A stretch of DNA of 64,000 bases from Lycocorax pyrrhopterus obiensis. Taxonomy: Eukaryota > Chordata > Aves > Passeriformes > Paradisaeidae. Positions 14,238 to 25,500 of the stretch are shown here, one piece after another. A program made the position numbers and the translations under genes. The stretch covers positions 116,199,111 to 116,263,110 of the forward strand of contig JACSVZ010000001.1 of assembly GCA_014706295.1 (NCBI GenBank), read 5' to 3'. A model generated the notes under the pieces. That model saw only the letters and a list, made by a program, of their open reading frames with translations, was not told the DNA's origin and ran no database searches. Position 1 is the stretch's first letter; every line of letters starts with the position of its first letter.

Positions 14238-14306
14238 AAAAAAAAAAAAAAAAGAAAAAAAGAAAAGGCATGGGAGGAAAAAAAAAAACAAAACAAAAAA
14301 CCCCCA
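14238..14306. repeat. A-rich low-complexity tract
   Basis: A run of 16 As followed by GAAAAAAAGAAAAGG and a second A/C-rich run ending in CCCCC. No target-site duplication or retroposon body is evident beside it. Confidence 0.85.
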
Positions 14307-15868
14307 GAAAAATATATTCATTCTATGGTCTGATTTTCTCTGCAGAACTCAGTAGGAGCTGCCTTGCCTGCCCCAGGCATTTGAGAACTCACTTTAAATA
14401 AAAGTTTAGTTTAATTTATTTAGCTTTCCTTTTGCTCAGTTGTAGCCTGTCGCTTTCTGGAGCGCTTGTCTCTTTGTGCTCACGCGTAACTGAAACTCTA
14501 AACCAACAGCCTTCAACCATTTACAGGAACACAGGCTCTGTGGCAAGCAAGAATATACACAGGGCATAAAAGAGCATCACTCCTGTTTTAGCATTTCTAA
14601 GTGCAGCTGTAGGAGGCCCTGGATAAAACATTTCTGAACAATAAAACATCCTCCCCTGAATTCAGCTCTTAACAGAAGAGTTTAATTTGGTTTTTTCTTA
14701 TCAGTATCTAACTCCAGAAAAGCATCCTCAGACATGGCTACCCAATTCATTCAAGGGCAAAAATTATATAAAATCTACTTAACAGAAAAATCAAAGCAAG
14801 AACACTCTTACTCCTTTCTCCACACATCTCCCTGGCATTTTCTGAGAAAAAGTCATGCTATTTAGGGTTATACTTTTCACAACAACCTGGCTATGGTTTG
14901 ATGGGCTATAAGTATCTCCCCAGGACTAGTTTGATGTAAGTATTATTGCAGGACTGATTAAAAAGGAGTAGGCACTGTCCCAACAAGGTTCAGAATACTT
15001 TAAATTTCTGTTCTACGCATACACACCCCCCACAGTAAACATCTCAGCTATTCTCCTTCCATCCACGGGATTTCCAGATATTACTGTCTAACTTTTACTT
15101 ATATATTTAATGGAAGACCCTTTGCCCACAGCTAGCACCCTTCAAGGCACTCTGTGATAAGATTGAATCAGCACAAAACTTCAAAATGTAACTTTATAAA
15201 AAGCATAAAAATGTTAGCTGCTATCACCTTGGTTGATGTTAAAATTAGTAAATACAATATGCAGTTCTCTAAGATTTAAAAGGCCATTTCTGTAAAAAAC
15301 CCAAATCCCCCTACTGTTGTTCTTGGGAGCATTCACATAACCACAGTTTGCAGAAATCAAAACTTTGGAGGAAATTGAGTTAAATACATGAGTATTTATG
15401 AACAAAGTTCAAATATCAATTTTCCAAAAGCATCTGCATTTAGTAATTATGCTACAGGAACATTACCACATGTTTCTTTCCAACCAATCCCAATTAACCA
15501 AGACAGCTCAGTGGCAAAAGTCATATATTGAGCCACAAAGTTTAAAAGAAAAAAAGACACCAAAAAAATCACTTTTTTGACACAAGCATTTAAGAAAACT
15601 ACTGTACACTGGAAGAAAGTCCAAGAGTGGTAAGAGAGCCTAGATCTGCTACGTAATGTGTTACTAAAAATCAATTGTTGACTCTTACCAAGTATTTTAA
15701 GCAAATGATGTCATTTACACAGCTCAAACAAACCCCATTTCCACGGTGATTTTAACACCTAATTGATTTCTCTCCAGAACCCGGAGAAAACGAGCACAAC
15801 CCAACACAGAGAGCAGGGACACACGGGGAAGCCCCTGCTCAGAGCAGAACTACGCACACGGAGGGCGT

Positions 15869-15877
15869 CGTTACCTT
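15869..15877 (-). promoter_or_regulatory. EPHA3: Splice donor of exon 3, non-consensus at +5
   Basis: The exon/intron junction on the minus strand is AAG|GTAACG. The last three exon bases and positions +1 to +4 fit the consensus, but +5 is C instead of the usual G. This may make it a relatively weak donor. Its position is fixed by the length (661 bp) and by the phase needed to continue into the conserved Ala-Cys of exon 4. Confidence 0.88.
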
Positions 15878-16535
15878 GGCACGCGAAGCCTCTCTCTTCG
15901 TAGCCAGCGTTGCACAAGCACTTCCCTATGGGCACGAGCCACTCTCCCTCCGTGCTGCAGTACATCTTGGGGGGCTCCTCCTCCTTGGAATGGTTGACAC
16001 AGGAGCCCCGCACCTCCACCAGCGACTGGGAGTCCATGGGCACCGTGTCCGGGAACATGGCGAGGTTCTTGACGGTGAAAGGGCACTTCTTGAAGTACAC
16101 CCGCACCGACACTAAGGCAACGCACGCGCCCACGTCCTGGAAAGCCAAGTAAAAGCCCTTCCTGCTGATGGGCCCAACCTCACGGATTTCTGTGTTCAGC
16201 TTGAGAATTCGGTCGCCGAGGTCCATCTGGGTGAAGCTCTCGTCGGCCGCGATGGTGTCGATCTTTGTAAACTGGTGCTCCTTGAACTTGACCGAGTGGT
16301 CGTCATCAGACTCCATGTAGTACAGGTTGAAGGTCTCCTTGCAAGTGCCCAGGACCAGGGGGATGCTGTTGCAGTCCCTCAGGGTGAACTTGAGCTCCAC
16401 ATAGATCTTCTGAGCCGAGTTGCGCGGGATCCAGTTTGTCCGCAGCCAGTTGTTCTGGCTGTGATCCATGACATTGCACACTTGGTAAGTTCTGATAGGA
16501 GTGTAATGCTCGTCAACACCACTAATCTCTTCCCA
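15875..16535 (-). CDS. EPHA3: EPHA3 exon 3: ephrin-binding domain and start of cysteine-rich region
   Basis: This internal coding exon belongs to the receptor tyrosine kinase EPHA3, a plasma-membrane receptor for GPI-anchored ephrin-A ligands that acts in axon guidance and cell repulsion. Read on the minus strand, the exon encodes 220 complete residues plus the first base of the next codon. It starts [11 protein letters not shown] and ends [10 protein letters not shown]. By the human numbering I recall, it covers residues 52-271. About the first 156 residues complete the ligand-binding domain, with cysteines at exon residues 20, 54, 65 and 138, the usual Eph disulfide positions. The remainder begins the sushi-like module (Cys 151, 179, 193, 206, 208, 219). 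An N-glycosylation sequon, Asn-His-Ser, lies at exon residue 181. The acceptor is a T-rich tract ending TCCAG before the first W codon (phase 0). The donor is CAAG|GTAACG (ends phase 1). The motif [20 protein letters not shown] matches EPHA3 better than EPHA5 or other paralogues as I recall them. A few residues differ from human, for example Leu between the two Cys of KCLC. Confidence 0.97.
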
Positions 16536-16560
16536 CTGGATTAAAAAATAAAAAAGAAGA
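16536..16560 (-). promoter_or_regulatory. EPHA3: Splice acceptor and pyrimidine tract of exon 3
   Basis: On the minus strand the intron ends with a T-rich tract (TTCTTCTTTTTTATTTTTTA) followed by ATCCAG and then the TGG codon that starts exon 3. This is a standard U2-type acceptor. The tract is in frame with the exon and translates as Phe/Leu-rich residues, which explains the signal-peptide-like frame seen just upstream. Confidence 0.9.
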
Positions 16561-19500
16561 AAAGGAAATGTTTTAAGATTCATGATTATATCAATAAAAA
16601 TCACATTTGGAGCAAAAGCTGTGAAAAAGCAAAAAGAACTTTGCTTGGACATCACTATAAAATAAACAATAAAGTCTGGTTGAACTCGTGCTTACTTTTT
16701 TCTTATTAAAACACAAACATCTTAAATGAACACAGAATTCACCATTAATAAGTCAGTTTTTACCAAGTTACTTCAAGGTGGATGAAAGAGATGATGCAGC
16801 TGTTCTGCATTATTAAAACCCTCTGATTTCCTAAACAATAAGCAGTGCTGCCCTTTCAATCACAATTCCCTGTCTTTACAAGAACTACACTCACCTCAAA
16901 CAGAAGAGATCCTCAAGAACAACACACACTTGCACTGTTAGAACCAGTTTTATTTCGAAGATTAAACAAAAGCCAGTGGCTCCAGCTGAAATTCCATACA
17001 GTCACAATAAAATGTTGCAGTTTTACATTTATTCAAAGCATAACAATTGATTTTCCTTGGGGTATATGTACTCTGGACAAACAATAACTCTGGAAACTGG
17101 GTTGAGCTGGACTAAGAATTGCTACCAATTTACTATATCTTGATTAATTGGTTCTTCTGTGGACTACATAGGCCACGACACTAGAATGGTTTTTGAAGAA
17201 CACAGGGCCACGATTTGTTTTTACAGCAGCCATCAGCTGACAAACCCTCTTGACCCAAAACATGAAGGAAGGGGCTTCCTACTTGTGAATTACGCACTTA
17301 CCAATCCCACCTGATTTTCTGAAGTCACACTGTCCAGAAAGGAATATTTACCAATCACATGAAAAAATAAAATAAAAAAAAACCACGACAAAAACTGGAG
17401 AATTAAGTATGTTGTCAGAAATCAATGCCACCCCTGGGGGAGGGAGACAAAGAAGAACTTCTACCAGAAAAACATCTTTCCTCAAAAATCAAGTCACATC
17501 AATTTCCCATTTAAGATCTCAGTCTAATAATTACTTGTTTTACACAAGCACCTTTTGCTGCAGGACTTTAGTGTAGTGCAGACAGTAGGAGAGGAAAGAA
17601 CTATTCCCACTATAAAGACAAAAATCGTGGTGCAGAAGCGTTTACAGTTTCTTGGGTTTACAATGCGTGTATATCACACACATATACAAAGCAAAGAAAA
17701 AAAACCATGGCCATATCAGAGTAGCATCTGAGAGTTCTCAGTCTCAATCCGCTGATTTAAGGAAGTTTTGATCTGACTAAGAGCTGGTCTGCACAATGAA
17801 ATTGTCCACACACCACTGAAGATGTGATTTTAAACCACATTATTAAACCAGCAGATAAAAGCAGTGTAAATACTCTTCCTTTAATTGAAACCAAGTTTAC
17901 TGGAGTTCACTTTACAGACCTGACTATACACAAGTTTTATCTCTTCCTGACTAGTTCAACAGAGTTTAAAACACAATCTTGGATGTGTTTACAGCAGCTG
18001 ATACGCTGCAGCACGCCACAGCAGGATCCACTGCCAAAAACAGCCAGCAGTGCAGGCACTTTCTGAGTCAAAATTAGCGCCCTGGAGCTCGTGGCCACTT
18101 GAGAGCTTGGCACCAACCACACAAGGATGAGCTGCTGTCTGCAGAAGAGGCAGCTGGACCCTGGCTCCCAGCCTCTGCCAACTTCCCAAAAGGGAGTGAA
18201 GGACTCCCCTCTGGCAGATGCCCTTGCACAAGCACAGGCCCTGAGCCAATGGTCTAACCCTGCTGCAAAGAGCCCCTCAGGTGCCGTAGCTGCCTCCAGA
18301 GAAGCTGGATGCACTGGTTTGTCTGGAGCTCCTACCTGGACAAACAAACACTCAGTAACAACACCTGGATGAAACTAGATAAGATTATATAATGAAACTA
18401 AATTTTACAGACATTTTAAGCAGCTCACACTGATTCAGAAGTCATCTAGTGATAATAATTTCCATATAATTTCTAATCAGTTCTATTTTAAATGTCCAGT
18501 GGGAGGTAGAGACAAAACCAGGAACTTGCAGAGTTTAAAATATCTCCACAGCAAGATGTGAGTTTTCTGAACAAGCCTGATGGTAATTTTTTTTGCCATA
18601 AGTTTCTTATCCAACATGCTTACACAGACTTTTGAATGTAGACGTAGGACTTGCATGACAGAGGTAGCATCACCACTATGTTCTTCACCTAGAAGCTTCA
18701 ACTAATAATTTCATGCAATTATCACTTCAATAATTTTCAATGAAGATCAAATTGCCTGGAAGTCTGTGTTAGTCCACTTTCACGAACAACAAAGTTTTAA
18801 ATCTATCATTTAATGCTGAGGCATTGCTGACGGGCAACGCCACTCTCACACTGGGTGCTAACTTGACTAAAATATTTTAACACTTATAAAATTGTGGAGA
18901 TTGCAGCTATTGCATGAGAAAAATGTGAAATAAGTCACCAAAACTACAGGAAGAGCATCCAAATCACAACATGTACCAGATTCAAATACATTTGGGAATT
19001 CAATAACTATTATGATCAAAGTAAAAAGCAAGCAGTACATTTGCATTGCTCATACATTGCAACTCTTCCCAGTAAGCCTCTGTACTGCCATCTCCAAGTG
19101 ATCTTCATGGTAAACAGATCACCAAGAATATTGAGACAATTTTCATTCCATGACCCATGAGCTTCTTCCGTTGAGGTTTCTCCAACACTTATTATTCGTG
19201 CTTGTTTTAGTTTTTATTTCTGTACTTGTAACTCATGTTCAACCTGTTCTGTAAAGTTACAGTAGTTACAAAATTTCTTTAAAAAAATACATAGAGAGAA
19301 ATTCTTATTCCAGGGATGGAATTATGCAGAGAAAATCATAAAAAAGATGGACAGGGGAGAGAAAATACAACAAAAGACTTGTAGGTCGAGATAAGGAGAG
19401 GGAGAGGTCACTTACCTGTTACTGCCACAGACAAAACAGTCCCAGCTTGGGGAAATTGTCTTAATTTATTATCAATCAAATGAGATCAAGTAGTGACAAA

Positions 19501-22500
19501 TAAAAATTAAATCATCAGTAACTCTGGTCCATGGAGCATTACACTGCAGAGATGTCCCAGCTGGAATTTCTTTCTTTCAAAACTGTACAGAACTAACAGA
19601 TATTTATCAGTCCTGGCTATTGTTAGAGAGGAAATTAATAGCCAAGTCCTAAATTCTGGAATGATGAAATGACAGGACTATCCTCCTACAAGTCCAACAG
19701 GAAGGATAAATTCAAAATTTTTTAAGGAAGATGTTTATAAAAAAGTGTCAGGGACTCTATAACAGAATGATGTGGGGCACAATTTCTGAATTCATATTAT
19801 TGCACAGTATCTATGTCATATTCCCCTGATGCCTTGAGGCACCCTCAGTATTTTTGAAACATGTCCAGAAGTGCCATAGCACCACTCCCTTCCCCGCATG
19901 TAACTTGGCTTTTGGAAAGTGTTCTTTTGTTTGCTTTTCAGTTCTTAAAATCTTCTTTGGATACTGTTAACGACAGGAAACAAGAGATTCCTTTCAGTGG
20001 TGTAGAAAAATCTCCAGATCCCCAGTGAGGGGGTCTAACTCATGTCTCTGAGTGACAAAGTTGGGCCAAAAAGGATTTTCTTCTCCAAGATCTGGCAGTG
20101 TGCTGGACTCATGGCTTTGGTTTATTTCGTCCAATTTCTTTACAAAAGGAAATGTACAGCAGTGAATGTAGGACGTTTCTGGGATGTCATAAGCAGCCTC
20201 AATAAAAAGCTCCCTCTCAATGTGGGAATCTAGGACATGAGTGATCTCAATTCTTTCATCCTGCCTATGAAATCACTTTTTGTGTCTTTTTATCCATCAT
20301 AATAAAAAAAAAAAAATCTGAATCACAATAAGAAACGGAAGGATATTTTGTGACCTACAATACAACATATATGCAACTGTGTGATTGCAAAAAAAGCCTA
20401 TTTTTACTGTCAGCATCACATTGCTATAAAGCTCTTAAACTACAAAGTATAAAACTCCAACTTGAGATGACCAATAAAATAATTCAAGTCTAAATAAAAA
20501 CCAGAACCTTCCCACATACTATTTTAAAGTTCAACAAAATAGTAGCAGGATGCAAGAGCTCTGAAAGGTTGCTATTAACAGAAACCCTGTAATGACCATA
20601 TTATAGGACAATGCATTCCAGACCAGCTCATCAGTATGGAAACTTTCCTCATAACATCACCAAAGATGCTGATTCAAGGCCCATAAATACCAACCAGCTG
20701 AGATCAGAGGACAGAAAATTATCTGATTTGGGAGTTTAAGAAACTTTAAAAGTACCACAGAACTTTTTTCCCTACTTTTGACATTCAAAAATCAATGAAA
20801 CTACCTCCTGCCACTGGCTCTGGCCACAGATTTTATTTTTAGTTTTTTCTAAGTTGCAAATGAAAGAATAAGTTGCATTGCAGGAGTTTTCTGATTAAGT
20901 TATACACACAATGAAATGATCATTTCCATCACATAAACCCTCCTAAGACACAGACTTTGGTACACTCATAGCTTCAACCTAAAACTTGGGTTTCTTCACA
21001 GCTAAGCAAAACTGTTCCAGAATTACAAGCAAGACAAAATACTAATATCTTGTCTGTTGAGTGCTCAAGTGAGATGAGAAATTCATTAGGAGTGTCCAGA
21101 TACTAAACTTCCCCAAGAAAAACAGAGGTCTACACACAACTAGCTCCAAATTTATCCCAAATTATCCAAACCAGTCAGATCTGTGTTCCATGCAGTCATG
21201 CTTCTGAGTTTTTAAAGAACTGGGAAGGAAAATAAAATAAATATTACAATAAGTAACTGTCTTACAGCAGCTAAGCACACATAAACAACATTGAGAAAGC
21301 AAGAGCACATACCTTATCATGGGAATAGTAAACTAATAATTAAACCAAAGTGCAGAAAGACAAAGAAAGCCATCTTTTCCCCCCATCTCTAATTGGCAGA
21401 CAGATGAGTACTTCATCATCAAATTTGTAAGGACAGCTGATTCTCGCCCTTCAGCAAGCAAAAGCCTCTCAATCACAGTGAGGTAAAAAGGTCACCACAA
21501 CGAGGAAAACCTCTGAGTTCCTAACAGACATCTGAATCCAGCATTCAAACACCCACGCAGAACTTGGACAAGCAAACCATTTACAGCTTCATTTTTTTTC
21601 GTGGGCTATATATCTCCTGGAGAAGCAGGTTTCAATCTTATTTATCTCACGGGTTAAGCAGATTTTCTGGGAAGTTCTCAACGCAACAGTCCCCATGGCT
21701 GAAATCTGTACTGAACAATAATTTGTATAAAAGCACCTTTCTCCACAAGCATTGAATAAACTAGGTAAGATTCAGCCTCTAAGTGTAGTTGTTTCAGAGA
21801 TGGAAATTTACCCAAGATGGAACTCACCCGTGGCTGTGGATGTGGCAATCTGGTGAAAAAAATGTGTCTTCTAAGTAATTAGAATCAGAAGTTATTTCAC
21901 ACAGTGTTAGACATGACACTTTGCTCATAACAGTCAGCTTCTGTAAATATTTAATAATAACACAAATAAAAAGCATCAGGTCGTCCAGCACCATCCTCTG
22001 CTTCACCTAAAGCACTACCTAGCACCTAAAACTGGATGTAGCCACGCAGCCAGTTATGGCAAACTTCTACAAAGAAATAATCAGGACACAGTCAATTAAA
22101 AATGGGAAGAATCCACTTCTCCAAACTATTTGCTGGCTACCTAAACAGGAAGATATCCCTTGCCCACATTTATGCCTCAGTTTTCCAATACCTAGATTAG
22201 GAACAAATTAATGGTAGGGCAATATTTTTGTTATTATTTTCGTTATTTCTTGTACTGTAACAAAGAGTCAACAATGCCTCCATAAAAAAACCCCAAAGCA
22301 TTAGCAAATGCTTTCAGAAGCACCAGCAAGCAGGAATTTTTAAGCATGAAACCATTACTTAAATAGGAAAACAGCACCACAACAGAGAAAGTGAAAAACA
22401 TCTGTGGCACCAGAACACTTAAAAATTCACATTTGAAAAGCCCCTGCAGTTTGTTGCTTTGTATTTGCCAGCAAAACACATAAACAAAAAAAGTATTTAC

Positions 22501-25500
22501 ATCAAAATGCACAAAACAGGTGCATAATATAGCATTTCCTTGCTAGCCAGTCTTTCAAAACAACATATTTTTACACAATGGCATTTCCTAGAGAAATCCC
22601 AAACCACCCCACGTTCTCCTATTGTCATTAACACAACACTCAGTGTACAGTGAAATTCAGTAGTGTTGTGCTGAATGTAACTGTAAAAAGCACCAGCTGG
22701 CTGTATTAGAAATGGCATCTTTCCAGGTCTCAAATGTCTTATTTATATACAATGGAATCCTTCCAGCTGTTTAATATTTAGGGCTAATAAATATAATTGG
22801 CAGTACTACTGCACAAGGGCAAGGAACACAAATACATATAAAACTACTTCCCAACAGAAAATCTCATTTGTTCTTAGATGATTAAACCAAAGAGGGATAC
22901 GGAGTTCTGAGCAAATTTTACACAGCAGACTTTTTTTTCCTTAATCCGAACAATATTTGCTTGTTTTCTAAGTGCAAAACTGAGGAGAAAAAAAACCAAC
23001 CCAGGCATCCTTTACTCCAGCTGCTCCTGGAGCAATGTTTCCTTCAACCAGTGCCTTGCACAGGCCATGAATAAAGATAAATTGACAAGGTAGAAAGACA
23101 AGAAACAGCAATGTTGGATCCAGAAAACAGTCACACCACACCAGCCAGTGCAGAAGTGAGGCGTATTCCCAATTCTGTGCAGGACAACTTTACCCCTCAC
23201 GAGCAGATTAACCCCGTCCTGAGCGGGAAGTGAGCACAGCGCAGCTGAGAATGCAGATACAAGAGTTGCCCTGTGGATGTGCTGTAAGATTTGTGTCCCT
23301 GCTTCCAGCTTTCCAGCAGATGTGATGATGGCAAGGCCACCACAGCGTGACCAAAGCGACACTGCAGCAGGTTCCTGCTGAATGGAGCGGTCTCCCTCCA
23401 GCTCCAGAGGATCTCCAAGCCCAAGGAGCTGGGCTTTTTCACAGCCACCTCCACAGACTGAGAACAGCTCCGGGAGCTCTGGCCCCCAACACAAAGAAAC
23501 CCTTTAAGATCACAACGCTGCTGTAATCCTGCACATAAAGGCAAGGACTGCGACTCTGCCCCTTCTGAAAGACCTTGATTCCACTGAAATCTTCAACTCC
23601 CTGGCACAACCCAGATGGAGAACTGATCTAGAAATGGAAACCTTTAATTTGGGTGAGTGAAACACAGTTAATGCTTCATAACTTCATGTGAGGGAACAAT
23701 TTAATTTGAAAACTCAAACAACTTCCATGACAGCTGGAGCCCACAATCAATTCCATAAAAGGCTGCTCAGTGTAATTACCATAATTTAAAGGTATTTGGG
23801 TTGTTTTGGTTTTAACTTTGTTCATATGGCAATGTTCCTTTTTTGACATCCTTTAGCTGGGCAGTTACACGCTCACATATCTCCATGCTTCCATCTTTAG
23901 CATCATTTTTTTAATAAGAACTTGAAGGGGCTTCCTTTTCATTCATCAGTTCATGTTTTCATCAAAAACTGCATTCTTCAGTAGAGGTATTTCAATTACA
24001 CTATGATATTCTTCTAAATTGTCAATAAAACACATTTTTCCTCCTGAGATTGCCTCTTTATTCCTGTAGAAGTCAACACACCTTAAAGAAAACAGCATCT
24101 GAAACCCTGTCTCAGGCATCATACCTCCCCTTTAATGAGGGCAAGCCAAAAATAGTTATGACATATACCTGAAAAGCATAATATTCATAATACTGTTTCC
24201 TCCAATCCCTTGCTTGGGAAGTGCTGCAAAAAATGGCAATAAATAAAAATAGCACACGTACTACTTTTTAAATATAGCTATCATATAGGGTCTTGAAAAT
24301 TAAGCACATGCTGAAATCAGACAAGAGTCATTATGCTTAAAAGGCTAAGTTAAAAATACCTCCAAAAAAGGTGATTATTCTTTTGTCAACTGCTGAGTCA
24401 AAAGAGAAATGGTAATTATTATATTTTTACTGTAACTGTATGGAAATTAATTTCCTCACCATACAATTAGGAAAAGTTAGCTCTGTGCACATATTTCCAG
24501 TTATTCTAATTGAAAAATATGTGTAATACAGGAAATCATATTTCACTGACATTTCATATTTTCTAAAGATAAATTTGTTTCAGTTGAACAAGAAGAAAGT
24601 AATTAGACTGGCAATTCTGGAGATAGTCCAGATATCTTCTCAACCTCTGGCTGAGATGCTCTTGATTTCTCAAGGCTCTAAAACATTATTAAACAATTAC
24701 TTTTCCTGCGTCAAGCTAGGGATGAAAGAAGAACTCATGCCTAATTTAATATGAGAGAAATAAACAGAAGTAACTCAACCAGGATTCTAACCAAAGACTC
24801 TTGAGGAGAAATGGCATTAGCTGATTTTCATAGTTCTATACTGTAGCAGTAAATTGGAGAAGCACCATTTTCTAAAAACTCTCTGTTATTTGACAAATTG
24901 TACACACCGGGAACTGCAAAAAAGTATGCCACAAAAATACGTAGTTTTACTTGTAGAAACAAACAAACAAACAAAAAATAAACCAAAAGCAACCAACCAT
25001 AAAAAAGCCCAAAAAGTTAATCATACTTTTATAGCTGTCAGGTTCAATCAATTCCAGTCCTGGGTAAACAGCAGCTCATTAGATAAAACAGCTCACAAAC
25101 ACACAAACACTTGAAAATATTAAATCTGGTCACAGATCATTGCAAGCCCAAGGAGGAGCCAAATGTCTCTTGGAATAGGATACATAAAATAAATAAATAT
25201 AAAAGGTATTGTCATATTTTTAGAGAAGCATCACAAAGAACCTCAAATTCAAATCTCATTAAATAGGTATATTTGTGTACTTGCTCTGTGGGAGGTTGAG
25301 AGACATTAGCAGGAACAGAAACTCCTGACCTATAATCCTACCCACCAAATTCCTCCATAAGGCCTTGCACGTAAATATGAGGCTTAAATTTCATTTTCAA
25401 GCTTACTATGGTATAATGGAGCACAAAGTGCTTCCAGAAATCCACTACACTAATTATTATCAGTGGTATCAATACCTTACTGCAGGGATTAAACATGATT

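Larger units (their letters stand above)
1..15874 (-). other. EPHA3: EPHA3 intron 3 (partial, splice-donor side)
   Basis: Sequence downstream of exon 3 in the direction of transcription, starting with the donor GTAACG at 15874 and running out of the window at base 1. Exon 4 would encode the next cysteine-rich segment, beginning by completing an Ala codon. I looked for it on the minus strand and did not find it, so this intron should be longer than 15.8 kb. It holds two CR1 3' fragments (about 4.19-4.56 and 5.60-5.66 kb), an 11-bp triplication near 6.58 kb, a TAA microsatellite near 7.1 kb, a G-rich tract near 9.57 kb, A-rich tracts near 14.24 kb and a possible conserved element near 1.65 kb. 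The rest is AT-rich sequence in which I see no gene. Confidence 0.9.

Noticed and set aside
1..15758. Search for EPHA3 exon 4 (Ala-Cys-Arg-Pro-Gly-type cysteine-rich segment).
   Set aside because: No such coding segment seen on the minus strand.
15876..16544. Plus-strand open frames opposite exon 3.
   Set aside because: These are antisense shadows of a GC-rich coding exon with no recognisable protein content.
16536..16655. Met-started, hydrophobic, signal-peptide-like stretch in frame with exon 3 (ending [14 protein letters not shown]).
   Set aside because: It is the translated pyrimidine tract of the splice acceptor, which naturally gives Phe and Leu. The exon boundary at 16535 is fixed by the join to exon 2. 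A true alternative start here would need transcript evidence.
17937..18372. 136-residue minus-strand frame and overlapping plus-strand frame in a GC-richer patch.
   Set aside because: No recognised domain. Frames are open on both strands, there are no paired splice signals of note, and the patch fits no repeat I can name. Treated as chance.
23012..23544. 160- and 115-residue minus-strand frames.
   Set aside because: They overlap each other in different frames, lack recognisable motifs and lie in a modestly GC-rich patch. Treated as chance.
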